DNA of 64,000 bases from an uncultured Paracoccaceae bacterium (lineage in GTDB: Bacteria; Pseudomonadota; Alphaproteobacteria; Rhodobacterales; Rhodobacteraceae), in contig CANLNT010000001.1 in the NCBI GenBank assembly GCA_947492825.1, positions 124,001 through 188,000 on the forward strand. Direction: 5' to 3'. Each line of letters opens with the position of its first letter. Within the stretch, counting starts at the first letter, position 1. The notes beneath the pieces were generated by a model. The model saw only the letters and a list, made by a program, of their open reading frames with translations, made no database searches and was not told the origin of the DNA. Positions 16,073-24,686 of the stretch are shown here, in pieces. Made by a program: the position numbers and the translations under genes.

Positions 16073-16909
16073 CTAAGGCTGAATGACGTCGCGTTGGTAC
16101 CTTTGCCGATACTTCAAAGGGGTCAGACCAAAGCGGGCTCGGAACAGTTTGTGAAAGTGTGACAGGTTGGGGATGCCGCAGCTTTCCGCGATGTCGGCCA
16201 GTGGTTCAGTATCCGTCACCAGCGCGCGGGCGGCGTGATCCATCCGCAGGGTATTGATGTAGTCAGACGGGGTCATGCCAAGGTGCCGCCGCATTGTGCG
16301 GCTGACATGCGGGTGTGCCTTGCCGGTCAATGCTACCAAACCGGCAGAGCCATCGCGGAACACAGCCGGGTCGCGCGCCACGCGGCAGGCGTGCGCCAGC
16401 CAAACAGGGGCGTCAGGCGGCAGGGTGGTGGTGTCTGCCACCAGTGACGACAGAAGCGGCAGCAGAAACGCTGTGGTGGACATGGCATCAAGGGCGCTGT
16501 GTTCCAGCGCGATGGCGGCCTGGTTCAGGCTGGTCAGTGCGCGCATGTCGCGGTGAAACCGGGTCGGTGCGTCAGCGCGGAATGCGGCATCGGTCAGGGC
16601 GGGAAACTGGGTGATCAATCCGCCGACCACATCCGGGTGCAGGCAGATGAGGGCGACCATCGCCGCCTCACCCTTGCCCTGCAGACCGTGCGACTGACCC
16701 GGTGACAAGCAGATCATGTCGCCTTCTTGCAAGGTCTCTACGCGGCCCGGCAGATGGTGCCGCACGGTGCCGTTCTGGACCCAGAACACCTCAAAGAAAT
16801 CATGATTATGCAAAGGGCGCGGGCGTTGAGAGGTCAGCGTTGCGCGGGTGACATGGGCCATCGTGCTGTCTTGCAGAATATCGCGGAAGGAAAGGGTCAG
16901 ATGCGTCAT
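16073..16909 (-). CDS. AraC family transcriptional regulator
   Basis: A 278-residue regulator with an N-terminal cupin-like sensor domain (RPLHNHDFFEVFWVQNGTVRHHLPGRVETLQ, residues about 30-100) and two C-terminal helix-turn-helix units: a first around HVSRTMRRHLGMTPSDYI and a second around ADIAESCGIPNLSHFHKLFRARFG. The sensor ligand is not known; cupin AraC proteins often sense sugars or aromatic acids. It lies upstream of and in the same direction as deoC-ALDH16, and divergent from rpe, so it may control either. The 108-base gap to rpe contains short inverted repeats. Confidence 0.85.
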   Translation of the reverse strand: MTHLTLSFRDILQDSTMAHVTRATLTSQRPRPLHNHDFFEVFWVQNGTVRHHLPGRVETLQEGDMICLSPGQSHGLQGKGEAAMVALICLHPDVVGGLITQFPALTDAAFRADAPTRFHRDMRALTSLNQAAIALEHSALDAMSTTAFLLPLLSSLVADTTTLPPDAPVWLAHACRVARDPAVFRDGSAGLVALTGKAHPHVSRTMRRHLGMTPSDYINTLRMDHAARALVTDTEPLADIAESCGIPNLSHFHKLFRARFGLTPLKYRQRYQRDVIQP

Positions 16910-16931
16910 GAGATCAAATTAGCATGGGGGT

Positions 16932-16957
16932 GTAACAGTTACCGCAACCAATTGCGG
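16932..16957. promoter_or_regulatory. Inverted repeats between araC-type gene and rpe
   Basis: GTAACAGTTAC (16932-16942) and CCGCAA-four bases-TTGCGG (16942-16957) lie side by side in the divergent gap, about 60-85 bases before the rpe ATG. Either could be an operator for the adjacent AraC-type protein; evidence is symmetry and position only. Confidence 0.3.
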
Positions 16958-17017
16958 ATGGCGGGGTGACGCAGGCTGTAAATCGCTTTATCTGAGGCGG
17001 CAACAGGGGGATTTGCT

Positions 17018-17695
17018 ATGACTTTCGACCGTTCGCTGAAAATTGCGCCATCTATCTTGGCGGCCGACTTTGCCAATTTCGGCGCGGAATGCGCGGCGGT
17101 CGAGGCCCAGGGGGCGGATTGGATCCATGTGGACGTCATGGATGGGCATTTTGTGCCCGCGATCACCTTTGGCGCGCAGACCTGTGCGGCGATCAGGCCC
17201 CATATCAAGACAGTGATGGATGTGCATCTGATGATCTCGCCGGTGGATGCCTATTTGCAAGGCTTTGCCGATGCGGGTGCGGATGTGATCACCGCCCATG
17301 TCGAGGCGGGGCCGCATATCCACCGGACTTTGCAGACAATCCGGGGGCTGGGCTGCAAGGCGGGGGTGGCGCTGAATCCGGGCACCCCGGCAAGTGCTGT
17401 GACTGATCTGATGGACGATGTTGATCTGGTCTGTGTGATGACGGTGAACCCCGGTTTTGGCGGGCAGAAGTTCATTGATATGTCCGCCAAAGTGCGGGCC
17501 CTGCGCGAGATGATCGGCGACCGACCCGTGCACATCGAAATCGACGGGGGCGTGGATCCCACGACTGCGCCACTGGTGCGGGCCGCAGGTGCGGACGTGC
17601 TGGTGGCAGGTTCCGCTGTGTTCCGGGGTGGCTCTGTCGGGAATCCCGCGCCTTATGGCGACAACATCCGCGCGATCCGGGCGGCGGCAGAGTAA
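17018..17695 (+). CDS. rpe: Ribulose-phosphate 3-epimerase
   Basis: A 225-residue TIM-barrel enzyme that interconverts ribulose 5-phosphate and xylulose 5-phosphate in the pentose phosphate pathway. The family motifs are all present: KIAPSILAADFANFG at the first strand, HVDVMDGHFVP with metal-binding His and Asp, MDVHLMI, VNPGFGGQKF at the phosphate loop, and EIDGGVDP followed by AGSAVFRG. The ATG at 17018 follows CAGGGGG. It stands alone, divergent from the AraC-type gene; no Calvin-cycle genes are near, so a housekeeping role is the simplest reading. Confidence 0.95.
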   Translation: MTFDRSLKIAPSILAADFANFGAECAAVEAQGADWIHVDVMDGHFVPAITFGAQTCAAIRPHIKTVMDVHLMISPVDAYLQGFADAGADVITAHVEAGPHIHRTLQTIRGLGCKAGVALNPGTPASAVTDLMDDVDLVCVMTVNPGFGGQKFIDMSAKVRALREMIGDRPVHIEIDGGVDPTTAPLVRAAGADVLVAGSAVFRGGSVGNPAPYGDNIRAIRAAAE

Positions 17696-17781
17696 TCTGC
17701 GCAAAAACTGCTGAACACAGGCGCGTGATCTAAGGGCGCGTGGCGCTATTCCCTTGTCAAAACAATGACAAGGGGACCGAT

Positions 17782-19182
17782 ATGACCACCATCCTGACTG
17801 CCACGCGCGCACCAACTGAACGCGTCATAGCCCTTTTTGGGCTTGTGATTATCGCTGACCTTCTGATCTGGGGCGTGGCGCCGGGGTTGGGGTTTGTCGC
17901 ACTGATCCTGTGCATCGCTCTGGGCGCGCAGCTTTTCTGGGGACGTTTCAATTGGCAGGCATGGCTGGGGTTGGGGATCTGCCTGATCCCAGCGATCGAG
18001 ACTTTCCAATTCCTGTCCTTCATCTTTGCCATGCTAGGCCTCGCGGGATTCTGCGCTGTGCAAATCTGCGGCGGGACCGCGCCGCGCGGGGCGGTGATTG
18101 CAGCCGCTCTGCGTTTGCCATTTTGGGGCAATGTGCAAACTGGCCGCGACGTGGCATCGGCGCTGCGCGGCGGCGTTGACCTGCGCCATTCCGCGGCGAC
18201 CGGGCTTGCCGGGTTGCGCGACTGGATTGTGCCGGGCGTCCTGGGGGCCGTGTTCATTCTGCTCTTTGGACTTGCCAACCCGGTGATCGACGGTTGGCTG
18301 CTGGCTATGTGGCCAGAGCGATGGCCAGCGATGCCCGATCCGACGCGCGTCATCTTTTGGGTGCTGATTGCCCTGTTTGTCTGGCCGATGCTGCGATTGC
18401 GGGCTGTATCTGCGCGGCTCTTGGCGCCGCTACGTTTGCCACAAAACTTGCCGCGCGGGATTTTGAGTGCGGGGTCCGTGCTGCGATCGCTGGTGACGTT
18501 TAACGCGATTTTTGCGGTGCAGACGGTGCTGGATGTCGCCTATCTGAGCGGGGGAATCAGCCTGCCAGACGGCATCGGTTATGCGGAATATGCACATCGC
18601 GGGGCCTATCCGTTGTTGGTGACGGCGCTGCTGGCTGGGGGCTTTGCGCTGTTGGCGCAGCCGTGGCTTGCAGGTCGCCCGGTGTTGCGCTGGTTGCTGC
18701 TGATTTGGGTGGCGCAGAACGTGGTGCTGGTGATTTCCTCGATCTTGCGGTTGGACCTTTACGTGGATGTTTACGGGCTGACCCGGCTTCGCTTTGCAGC
18801 CTTTGTCTGGATGGTGCTGGTGGCGCTGGGGCTGGCGTTGATGATCTGGCAGGTGCTGGCCGAACGCCCGGTCCTGTGGCTATTCGCGCAATCAGCAGCA
18901 CTTGCGTGGATCGCCTTGTTCGCTGTGTCACTGACCAATGTGGACGGGCGCATCGCGCAGCACAATCTGACCCATTCAAGCGGCAGTTTTGACCCTTGGT
19001 ATGTCTGCAACCTCAGCGCCGGCGCATTGCCCGCGATCCGCGCATGGGAGGCCGAGAATGGCCGCAGGTTGTGCCATAGCCGGGAACCTTATCTGCGGCA
19101 GTCCGACGACTGGCGCGAATGGGGCTATCGCAATGCGCGGCTGCGCCATAAATTGAATGAAATGAAAGGGGTGACCGGATGA
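17782..19182 (+). CDS. Polytopic membrane protein, DUF4153/DUF4173 type
   Basis: A 466-residue integral membrane protein with roughly ten to twelve hydrophobic segments between residues 15 and 400 and a soluble C-terminal tail (about 400-466) ending in DDWREWGYRNARLRHKLNEM. The FDPWYVCNLSAGALPAIRAW phrase after the last helix is typical of DUF4153/DUF4173 proteins. Function is unknown. The ATG at 17782 is chosen because it follows AGGGGACC and begins the hydrophobic core soon after. Its stop overlaps the start of the response-regulator gene as ATGA, so it is co-translated with a two-component system and may be its membrane sensor or output. Confidence 0.8.
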   Translation: MTTILTATRAPTERVIALFGLVIIADLLIWGVAPGLGFVALILCIALGAQLFWGRFNWQAWLGLGICLIPAIETFQFLSFIFAMLGLAGFCAVQICGGTAPRGAVIAAALRLPFWGNVQTGRDVASALRGGVDLRHSAATGLAGLRDWIVPGVLGAVFILLFGLANPVIDGWLLAMWPERWPAMPDPTRVIFWVLIALFVWPMLRLRAVSARLLAPLRLPQNLPRGILSAGSVLRSLVTFNAIFAVQTVLDVAYLSGGISLPDGIGYAEYAHRGAYPLLVTALLAGGFALLAQPWLAGRPVLRWLLLIWVAQNVVLVISSILRLDLYVDVYGLTRLRFAAFVWMVLVALGLALMIWQVLAERPVLWLFAQSAALAWIALFAVSLTNVDGRIAQHNLTHSSGSFDPWYVCNLSAGALPAIRAWEAENGRRLCHSREPYLRQSDDWREWGYRNARLRHKLNEMKGVTG

Positions 19183-19856
19183 GCCGCCATATCTTGATTG
19201 CCGATGACGATGCCGCGATCCGCGATGTGTTGCGGATTGCGCTGGAACAGGCAGGCTTTGAGACCTCTGAAGTGGGTGATGGCGTTGCTGCACTGGACGC
19301 GGCCCCGGTGGCGGATCTGGTGCTGCTGGACATCGGCATGCCCGAAATGGATGGGTTGGAGGTCTGCCGCGAACTGCGCAAGACCAGTGCCGTGCCGATC
19401 CTGTTTCTAACAGCGCAAGGGGATGAGATCGACCGCATCGTCGGGCTGGAAATGGGAGCAGATGATTACGTGCCCAAACCATTCAGCCCGCGCGAGGTGG
19501 TGGCACGGGTCAAGGCGATCCTGAAGCGCGGCGGCGTGGAAGAGGCGCAAAGCGGATTGCAACGCGGCATGGTCCGCGTCGATGTAGATCGGCATCAGTG
19601 CCATGTGGGACAGGCTAAGGTGGCCCTGACCGCACGCGAGATGGAGCTGTTGGCGCAGCTCATGAAGCGGCCCGACCATGTGATGTCGCGGCCGCAGCTG
19701 GTGGATACGGTCTATGGCACCAACATCCATGTGAGCGACAGGACAATGGACAGCCATCTGCGTAACCTGCGCACCAAGCTGGCCGAGGCTGGCGTGCCGG
19801 ATGCGATTGAGACGGTTCACGGGGTCGGTGTGCGGATGGGGCCATGTCGCGGGTAG
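19179..19856 (+). CDS. Two-component response regulator, OmpR/CreB class
   Basis: A 225-residue transcription factor. The receiver domain has the acidic pocket IADDDA (7-12), phosphoacceptor Asp51 in LLDIGMPEMDG, and the conserved Lys in DYVPKPFSPRE near residue 100. The winged-helix DNA-binding domain follows (about 130-222, ALTAREMELLAQLMKRPDHVMSR). Overlap on both sides (ATGA with the membrane-protein gene and 13 bases with the kinase gene) shows one operon. Order and lengths resemble CreBC-type systems with a membrane protein, but the signal is unknown. Confidence 0.9.
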   Translation: MSRHILIADDDAAIRDVLRIALEQAGFETSEVGDGVAALDAAPVADLVLLDIGMPEMDGLEVCRELRKTSAVPILFLTAQGDEIDRIVGLEMGADDYVPKPFSPREVVARVKAILKRGGVEEAQSGLQRGMVRVDVDRHQCHVGQAKVALTAREMELLAQLMKRPDHVMSRPQLVDTVYGTNIHVSDRTMDSHLRNLRTKLAEAGVPDAIETVHGVGVRMGPCRG

Positions 19857-20770
19857 CGCGCAAATGGCGGCCGCCGCTATCGCTGGTGCTGGGTGGAACC
19901 CTGGCGGCCGTGTTTGCGTTGCCACTTTTGGGGATCGGGTACTTTCGGTTGGCGGGAGGGGTTCTTGGTTGGGCCGAAACAAGCTGGTTGATTGGCTGGA
20001 TCGCCTTTGTGACGACGGCGACATTGGGGTACTTGCTGTGGCGTTTGGTGCTGCGTCCTGTCAGGGCATTGACCACTTATGCCCGGGCCGAAGGGGCGGC
20101 AGACGCCCCGCAACACTTTGGCACGCCAGAATTTTCCGAACTTGGTGAAGCGGTGATCAATATGACGACGGCGCTGCGCGGACGCGAGGCAGTGGTTCGA
20201 TCCTACGCGGATCATGTGACGCATGAGATGAAGTCACCGCTGACGGCGGTGCGCGGTGCGGTGGAACTGCTGGAAGGCGATTTGCCAACAGCCGAGCGCG
20301 AAAAGCTGATCGCGCGGATCGGTGACGCGGCGGCGCGGATGGACGAATTGCTGGCGGCACAACGGGCCTTGGCGAAGGCCGCTGATCCCTTGCCAAAAGG
20401 TGAGACCCGCGTTGAAGGCGGGTTTTCGGATGTCAGCGGCTTGGCGGTTGAGGTCACAGTGGCCGAAGCTGTGCCAATCGGGCCAGAGGCCTTTCGGTTG
20501 GTGATGGATCATCTGTTGGGCAACGCCAAGGCGCATGGCGCGGGCCGCGTAACGATCCGAGGCGGGGATCGTCAGCTGGTGATTGCCGATGATGGGCCGG
20601 GCATTTCCGAAGGGAACCGGGGCCGGGTGTTTGACCCGTTCTTCACCACGCGGCGGGATCAAGGCGGCACGGGCATGGGGCTTGCGATTGTGCGGCGCAT
20701 CCTGCAGGCGCAGGGTGCAGAGATCACGCTAGGTCACGGAAAAGGCGGAGTTTTTGTGATTTCGTGGTAA
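19844..20770 (+). CDS. Sensor histidine kinase
   Basis: A 308-residue membrane kinase. Two transmembrane helices (about 13-35 and 45-68) flank only a very short periplasmic loop, then a HAMP-like linker, the phosphoacceptor His127 in HVTHEMKSPLTAVRGA, and the ATP-binding domain with the N box HLLGNAKAHG, G1 DDGPGIS and G2 GGTGMGLAIV. The near absence of a periplasmic sensor domain means it must sense through its membrane part or a partner, for which the coupled polytopic protein at 17782 is the obvious candidate. It pairs with the regulator at 19179. Confidence 0.9.
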   Translation: MSRVARKWRPPLSLVLGGTLAAVFALPLLGIGYFRLAGGVLGWAETSWLIGWIAFVTTATLGYLLWRLVLRPVRALTTYARAEGAADAPQHFGTPEFSELGEAVINMTTALRGREAVVRSYADHVTHEMKSPLTAVRGAVELLEGDLPTAEREKLIARIGDAAARMDELLAAQRALAKAADPLPKGETRVEGGFSDVSGLAVEVTVAEAVPIGPEAFRLVMDHLLGNAKAHGAGRVTIRGGDRQLVIADDGPGISEGNRGRVFDPFFTTRRDQGGTGMGLAIVRRILQAQGAEITLGHGKGGVFVISW

Positions 20771-20775
20771 CATTG

Positions 20776-20795
20776 AGTGGGTCGTAACACCCACT
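20776..20795. terminator. Bidirectional terminator between kinase and malG
   Basis: AGTGGGT and ACCCACT form a seven-base stem with a six-base loop exactly between the convergent stop codons at 20770 and 20796. The plus strand continues TTTATCC; the minus strand continues CAATG, so it is better as a terminator for the kinase operon. Confidence 0.5.
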
Positions 20796-21686
20796 TTATC
20801 CTTTGACTGCGCCATCACTTAGCCCCGAGACTAAGTATCTCTGGGCGATCAGGAATACCACAGTAATCGGCAGGCCGGACAGCACGGCTGCAGCCGCAAA
20901 GTCACCCCACAAGTAGCGGAATTCATTGAGGTAAAGACGGCTACCGACGGCGAGAGTCATTTGGCTTTCGGACCGGATCAGAACGCTGGCAATCGGGTAG
21001 TCGTTGATGAAGCCGATGAAACTGAGCACAAAGACCACGGACATGATCGGCACGGCCAATGGCAGGAAGATATGCCGGAATGTTTGCCAAGGTGTTGCAC
21101 CGTCGATCGCAGCCGCCTTGTCGAGGGCAGTGTCGATGCTGTCGAAGTAGCCCTTGATCGTCCAGATGTGCAGTGTCACGCCCGAGAGATAGATCAGGAT
21201 CAGAGCCACGTGAGAGTTGAGGCCGAGGATCGGATTGACCTCGCCCAGGGCATCAAAGATTGCGTAGATGGCGACCAGGGCGAGGGTTGTGGGGAACATC
21301 TGTATCAGGAAAAGGCCGTCGAGCATCGCACCCTTGCCTTTGATCCGTATCCTGCTGAAAGCATAGGCAGAAATCGTGGAGAGGGCGAGAACGCCGAGGC
21401 CCGCGATCAGGCCGATCTTGATCGAATTCCACATCCACAACAGCACTGGATAGGGCGGCACGACAACGGTGCCATCTGCACGGGTGTAGTCAAAGCCAAA
21501 GGCCAGCACCCAGTGTTCGAGCGTAGGGTTTTGCGGGATGATCGCGCCCACGGAAAAGTTGCCTTCGCGGAAGGAAATCGAGAGCACCATGAAGAACGGA
21601 AAGAGGATGAGTGCCAGGAAGATCAGCATGAAACCATGGGCGAGGATCTTCTTGATCCGCAGGTCACGGGGGCGTTCGACGATCAT
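20796..21686 (-). CDS. malG: Maltose-type ABC transporter permease MalG
   Basis: A 296-residue inner-membrane permease with six predicted helices. The ATPase-contact EAA loop reads KAAAIDGATPWQTFRHIFLP near residue 205, and the C-terminus GDFAAAAVLSGLPITVVFLIAQRYLVSGLSDGAVKG is that of MalG. Together with MalF it forms the channel that imports maltose or maltodextrin-like sugars. The ATG at 21686 follows AAGGTGA; the frame is open to 21731 without a better start. A 238-base gap holding a repeat separates it from malF, unusual for an otherwise compact operon. Confidence 0.9.
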   Translation of the reverse strand: MIVERPRDLRIKKILAHGFMLIFLALILFPFFMVLSISFREGNFSVGAIIPQNPTLEHWVLAFGFDYTRADGTVVVPPYPVLLWMWNSIKIGLIAGLGVLALSTISAYAFSRIRIKGKGAMLDGLFLIQMFPTTLALVAIYAIFDALGEVNPILGLNSHVALILIYLSGVTLHIWTIKGYFDSIDTALDKAAAIDGATPWQTFRHIFLPLAVPIMSVVFVLSFIGFINDYPIASVLIRSESQMTLAVGSRLYLNEFRYLWGDFAAAAVLSGLPITVVFLIAQRYLVSGLSDGAVKG

Positions 21687-21865
21687 GCGTTCACCTTGTT
21701 TTCCGGCATGCACAAGCCATGCACATTCCATACAGATTGCAGGGGTATGAGAGGCTTAACCGGCATTAACTGAAGGGGCCGGTCGGGCGCCGCTCTTGCC
21801 CGCGATACGCGGGCAAAACGCCCCGCCCGCCGTCCCGGTGTACCGGTGGCAGCAAGATGCACCAT

Positions 21866-21914
21866 CGGGGGGCTAGCCCCCCGGACCCCCCAGGATATTT
21901 TTGGCCAGAAGAAG
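21866..21914 (+). repeat. Hairpin-plus-core repeat, copy 3 (inside the malF-malG gap)
   Basis: A perfect 18-base palindrome (CGGGGGGC TA GCCCCCCG, 21866-21883) precedes the core at 21893-21914, which differs from copy 2 at one position. The element is antisense to the mal operon and lies in the 238-base malF-malG gap. The rest of that gap (21687-21865) contains no gene or motif that I can support. Confidence 0.7.
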
Positions 21915-21924
21915 ATACGGGTCA

Positions 21925-23445
21925 TCAGGCACGCCCCGATCTGCGCTGGGCGGCGCGGCGCATGGCCACAAAATTGGCGTATGAGATGGCTGCGACCACA
22001 ACGAAGATCAACAGGGTGATGGCCCCTGCAAGGCCAAACTGCTGGCCGGCGTTGTCGAAGGCGAGGCGGTAGGTGAAGCTGGCAAGGATGTCGGTTTCGC
22101 CTGCCGGGATCACGGTGCCGGGGATGTCGGGCAACCCGCGGGTCAGCAGGAAGACCAGCACGAGGTTGTTGAAGTTGAACGCAAAGCTCGCGATCAGCAG
22201 CGGCAGAAACGGCGGGATGATTTGCGGCAATGTGATCGTGAAGAAGACCCGCAAGGCTGAGGCACCTTCGAGCGCGGCGGCTTTTTTGTGATCCTCGGGC
22301 ACGGCCTGCAGGAAGCCCATCGCCAGCAGCATCATATAGGGGTAGCCCAGCCAGGTGTTCACGATGACCAGCATGGTGCGGGCCAGTGTGCCGTTGGTGA
22401 ACCAGTCAGGCTCAATCCCGAAGAGGGCATTCAGGATCAGGTTAATCTCGCCGAAATTCTGGTTGAAGAGCCCCCGGAACACCAGAATCGAGATAAAGGC
22501 AGGCACTGCGTAGGGCAGGATCAGCAGGATGCGGTAGAGTGCTTTGAACCGCAGATGTGGCCATTGCAGGATCACGGCAAGGGTCAGGCCAAGAGCGAAG
22601 GTTGTGAAGACCGAGAGGGTGGCAAAGGCGAAGGTCCAGATGAAGATGGAGACCATCGGTTCGCGGATGCCATCGGATTGAAATACGCGGGTGAAGTTGT
22701 CGGTGCCGATGTTGACCCGCCAGCCAGGCGGGACCTGATCGCCATTGGGGTCTTCGAAGAACCCGGTGTCGTGATTGGCTGTGAGGATCGTGCCGTCAGC
22801 GCGGGTGAGTTCGTTCGGCCCGGTTTGCACATAGTCGGGCGTGACGGTGGCAAAGCTGCGCAGACCCGCGTTCTGGATCTGGGTGCCATCGGGGGTTGTC
22901 AGGGTGACAAGGCCCAAACCCTCGCGCAGTTTGATCGCGTCGCGGCGTTCCAGCAGGGATTCGGGCGGGGTTGCAGGGGCGAGGTCCACGGTCTCTTCAG
23001 CCAGAAGTGACACGGGCGCGGACAAGAGCCCGCTGTCCGGCAGCCAAATGCGAAAAGCGTCACCATCGGGGGCCACGGCGAAGGGCTCATCGGTGGATTT
23101 GTCGACGGAGCCGCGCGAGGTCAGGACCTCGACGGTGCGGTCATAAGTCAGGAGGTTGAAGGAAGAGTAGTTCGTGAAGCCGATGTAGATCGTGTAGATC
23201 ACCGGGAAGGCGATGAAAATCAGGACAGCGGCGACACCGGGGAAGATGAAGCGCGCGCCGTAGTAGCGGCTGGCCCCGAAGATGATTGCAAAGCCAGTAG
23301 CAAGCGCCAGGATGATCGCGCCAAAGAGCGGTTGGTTCAGCTGATAGAGGTAGAATGACCCATAAAGCAGTGCACAGGTGACAGCAGCAACACCAGCAAG
23401 GCGGGGCAAGGCGGACCCTGTGGGGATGTGTTCAGCGGTTGTCAT
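21925..23445 (-). CDS. malF: Maltose-type ABC transporter permease MalF
   Basis: A 506-residue permease close to the 514 residues of E. coli MalF and much longer than most sugar permeases. Three N-terminal helices (about 17-95) are followed by a periplasmic domain of about 170 residues (the P2 loop that contacts the binding protein) and then the core permease domain from about 265, with the EAA loop KAAALEGASALRVFFTITLP. It works with MalG, the binding protein MalE and the ATPase encoded at 27500. The large P2 loop supports maltose/maltodextrin rather than AglF-type alpha-glucoside transport. Confidence 0.9.
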   Translation of the reverse strand: MTTAEHIPTGSALPRLAGVAAVTCALLYGSFYLYQLNQPLFGAIILALATGFAIIFGASRYYGARFIFPGVAAVLIFIAFPVIYTIYIGFTNYSSFNLLTYDRTVEVLTSRGSVDKSTDEPFAVAPDGDAFRIWLPDSGLLSAPVSLLAEETVDLAPATPPESLLERRDAIKLREGLGLVTLTTPDGTQIQNAGLRSFATVTPDYVQTGPNELTRADGTILTANHDTGFFEDPNGDQVPPGWRVNIGTDNFTRVFQSDGIREPMVSIFIWTFAFATLSVFTTFALGLTLAVILQWPHLRFKALYRILLILPYAVPAFISILVFRGLFNQNFGEINLILNALFGIEPDWFTNGTLARTMLVIVNTWLGYPYMMLLAMGFLQAVPEDHKKAAALEGASALRVFFTITLPQIIPPFLPLLIASFAFNFNNLVLVFLLTRGLPDIPGTVIPAGETDILASFTYRLAFDNAGQQFGLAGAITLLIFVVVAAISYANFVAMRRAAQRRSGRA

Positions 23446-23465
23446 GCGGCACCTGTGGTCGGGTG

Positions 23466-23486
23466 GCAGGGTGGACCCCGCCCTGC
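23466..23486. other. Intercistronic hairpin between malE and malF
   Basis: GCAGGG and CCCTGC form a six-base stem in the 66-base gap after malE. Such hairpins commonly protect the 3' end of the binding-protein message and lower expression of the permease genes. No T-run is present, so full termination is unlikely. Confidence 0.35.
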
Positions 23487-23511
23487 GGGATGAGGGCAGG
23501 GTTCAGTTGTC

Positions 23512-24669
23512 TTATTCGCCCAGGATGCGTGTCGCCGCGTCGTTGAGCGCATCAGCCGGGCTGGCCGCACCGGTGGTGATGTTGGTCAGCGCAGGGCCCA
23601 TGGCGGCCCAGAAGGCCCCCATTTCGGGGTTGGACGGCATCGGTACACCGTTGGCAGCCACGGCCAGCATGTCGGTGACCAGCGGGTTGTTCTGGGCCGT
23701 TGCGGCAGAGGCATCGGCCAAAGCGCCAAGGCCGTTGCCTGCGTTCCAGATCGCCAGACCTTCGTCAGTGGCAAGGTAGTTTTCGATCAGTTCCACTGCG
23801 AGGTCAGCGTTAGGCGACGCGGCATTGATGCCAAGCGCCTGCACACCAAGGAATGGCGGCGACACTTCGCCATTCACGGTGGGGATCGGAGCCACGCCAA
23901 AATTGATACCCGAGCCTTCGAACCCGGCCCAGGACCATGGGCCGTTGAGGACCATCGCGACCTCGCCATTGTTCATGGCACCGTCCATGACGCCGTAGTC
24001 CACGCCTTGTGGCATGACACCATCGTCAAAGAGCGATTTCAGCACTTCGGCCCCGGCAACAGCGCCGTCCGTGGCAACACCGGTTGAGGTGCCATCATAG
24101 GTGCCGTCGACCTTTTGGAAGGCATAACCGCCACCGGCCATCAGCATCGGCATGGTGAAATACGTGTTGTTGTAGTCCCAAAGTATCTTTTGACCGTCGA
24201 CGGCGAGGTCCTTGATCTCTTCAAAAGAGGCAGGCGGCGTTTCGATCAGGTCTTTGTTGTAGATCAGCGTCACCGCCTCAACCGCGAGCGGGTAGCCCCA
24301 TGTGGCACCGTCAAACTGCACGGCATCCATGGCAGAGGGCAGGATGTCCGCGGACCAGTCATCAGAGGGCTGGACTGGAGCGATCAAGCCGCCAGAGGCC
24401 CATTCACCAAAGCGGTCATGCGCCCAGAGGACGATGTCGGGGCCATCCCCGGTGGCGGCCGCCTGCTGGAATTTCTGCGGCAGGTCAGGGTCAACCACTT
24501 CGACCACGACCTCGATGCCGAGGTCTTCGGTGAAGGGGGCGACAGCTTGCATCAGCGCGTCTTGATCCCGGTTGGCACCGGTCCAGATGACCAGTTTGCC
24601 ATCCTCAAAGGCAGCGGCAGGTACGGCAGTGGCCAGCAGCAGGGCTGTGATGGATAATGTGCGTTTCAT
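23512..24669 (-). CDS. malE: Maltose-type ABC transporter substrate-binding protein MalE
   Basis: A 385-residue periplasmic binding protein. A Sec signal peptide (MKRTLSITALLLATAVPAAA) precedes the mature start FEDGKLVIWTGANRD, which matches the KLVIWINGDK opening of MalE. The pattern GPDIVLWAHDRFGEWASGGLI and the later WGYPLAVEAVTLIYNKDL are typical of cluster-D maltose/trehalose-binding proteins. The ATG at 24669 follows GGAGGAA. It lies 17 bases downstream of the alpha-glucosidase gene in the same transcript. Confidence 0.9.
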   Translation of the reverse strand: MKRTLSITALLLATAVPAAAFEDGKLVIWTGANRDQDALMQAVAPFTEDLGIEVVVEVVDPDLPQKFQQAAATGDGPDIVLWAHDRFGEWASGGLIAPVQPSDDWSADILPSAMDAVQFDGATWGYPLAVEAVTLIYNKDLIETPPASFEEIKDLAVDGQKILWDYNNTYFTMPMLMAGGGYAFQKVDGTYDGTSTGVATDGAVAGAEVLKSLFDDGVMPQGVDYGVMDGAMNNGEVAMVLNGPWSWAGFEGSGINFGVAPIPTVNGEVSPPFLGVQALGINAASPNADLAVELIENYLATDEGLAIWNAGNGLGALADASAATAQNNPLVTDMLAVAANGVPMPSNPEMGAFWAAMGPALTNITTGAASPADALNDAATRILGE

Positions 24670-24686
24670 TGTTTCCTCCCAAAGGG

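Noticed and set aside
17018-17695. rpe as a sign of a Calvin-cycle (cbb) cluster.
   Set aside because: No RuBisCO, phosphoribulokinase, cbbR or other cbb gene is near; the gene stands alone.
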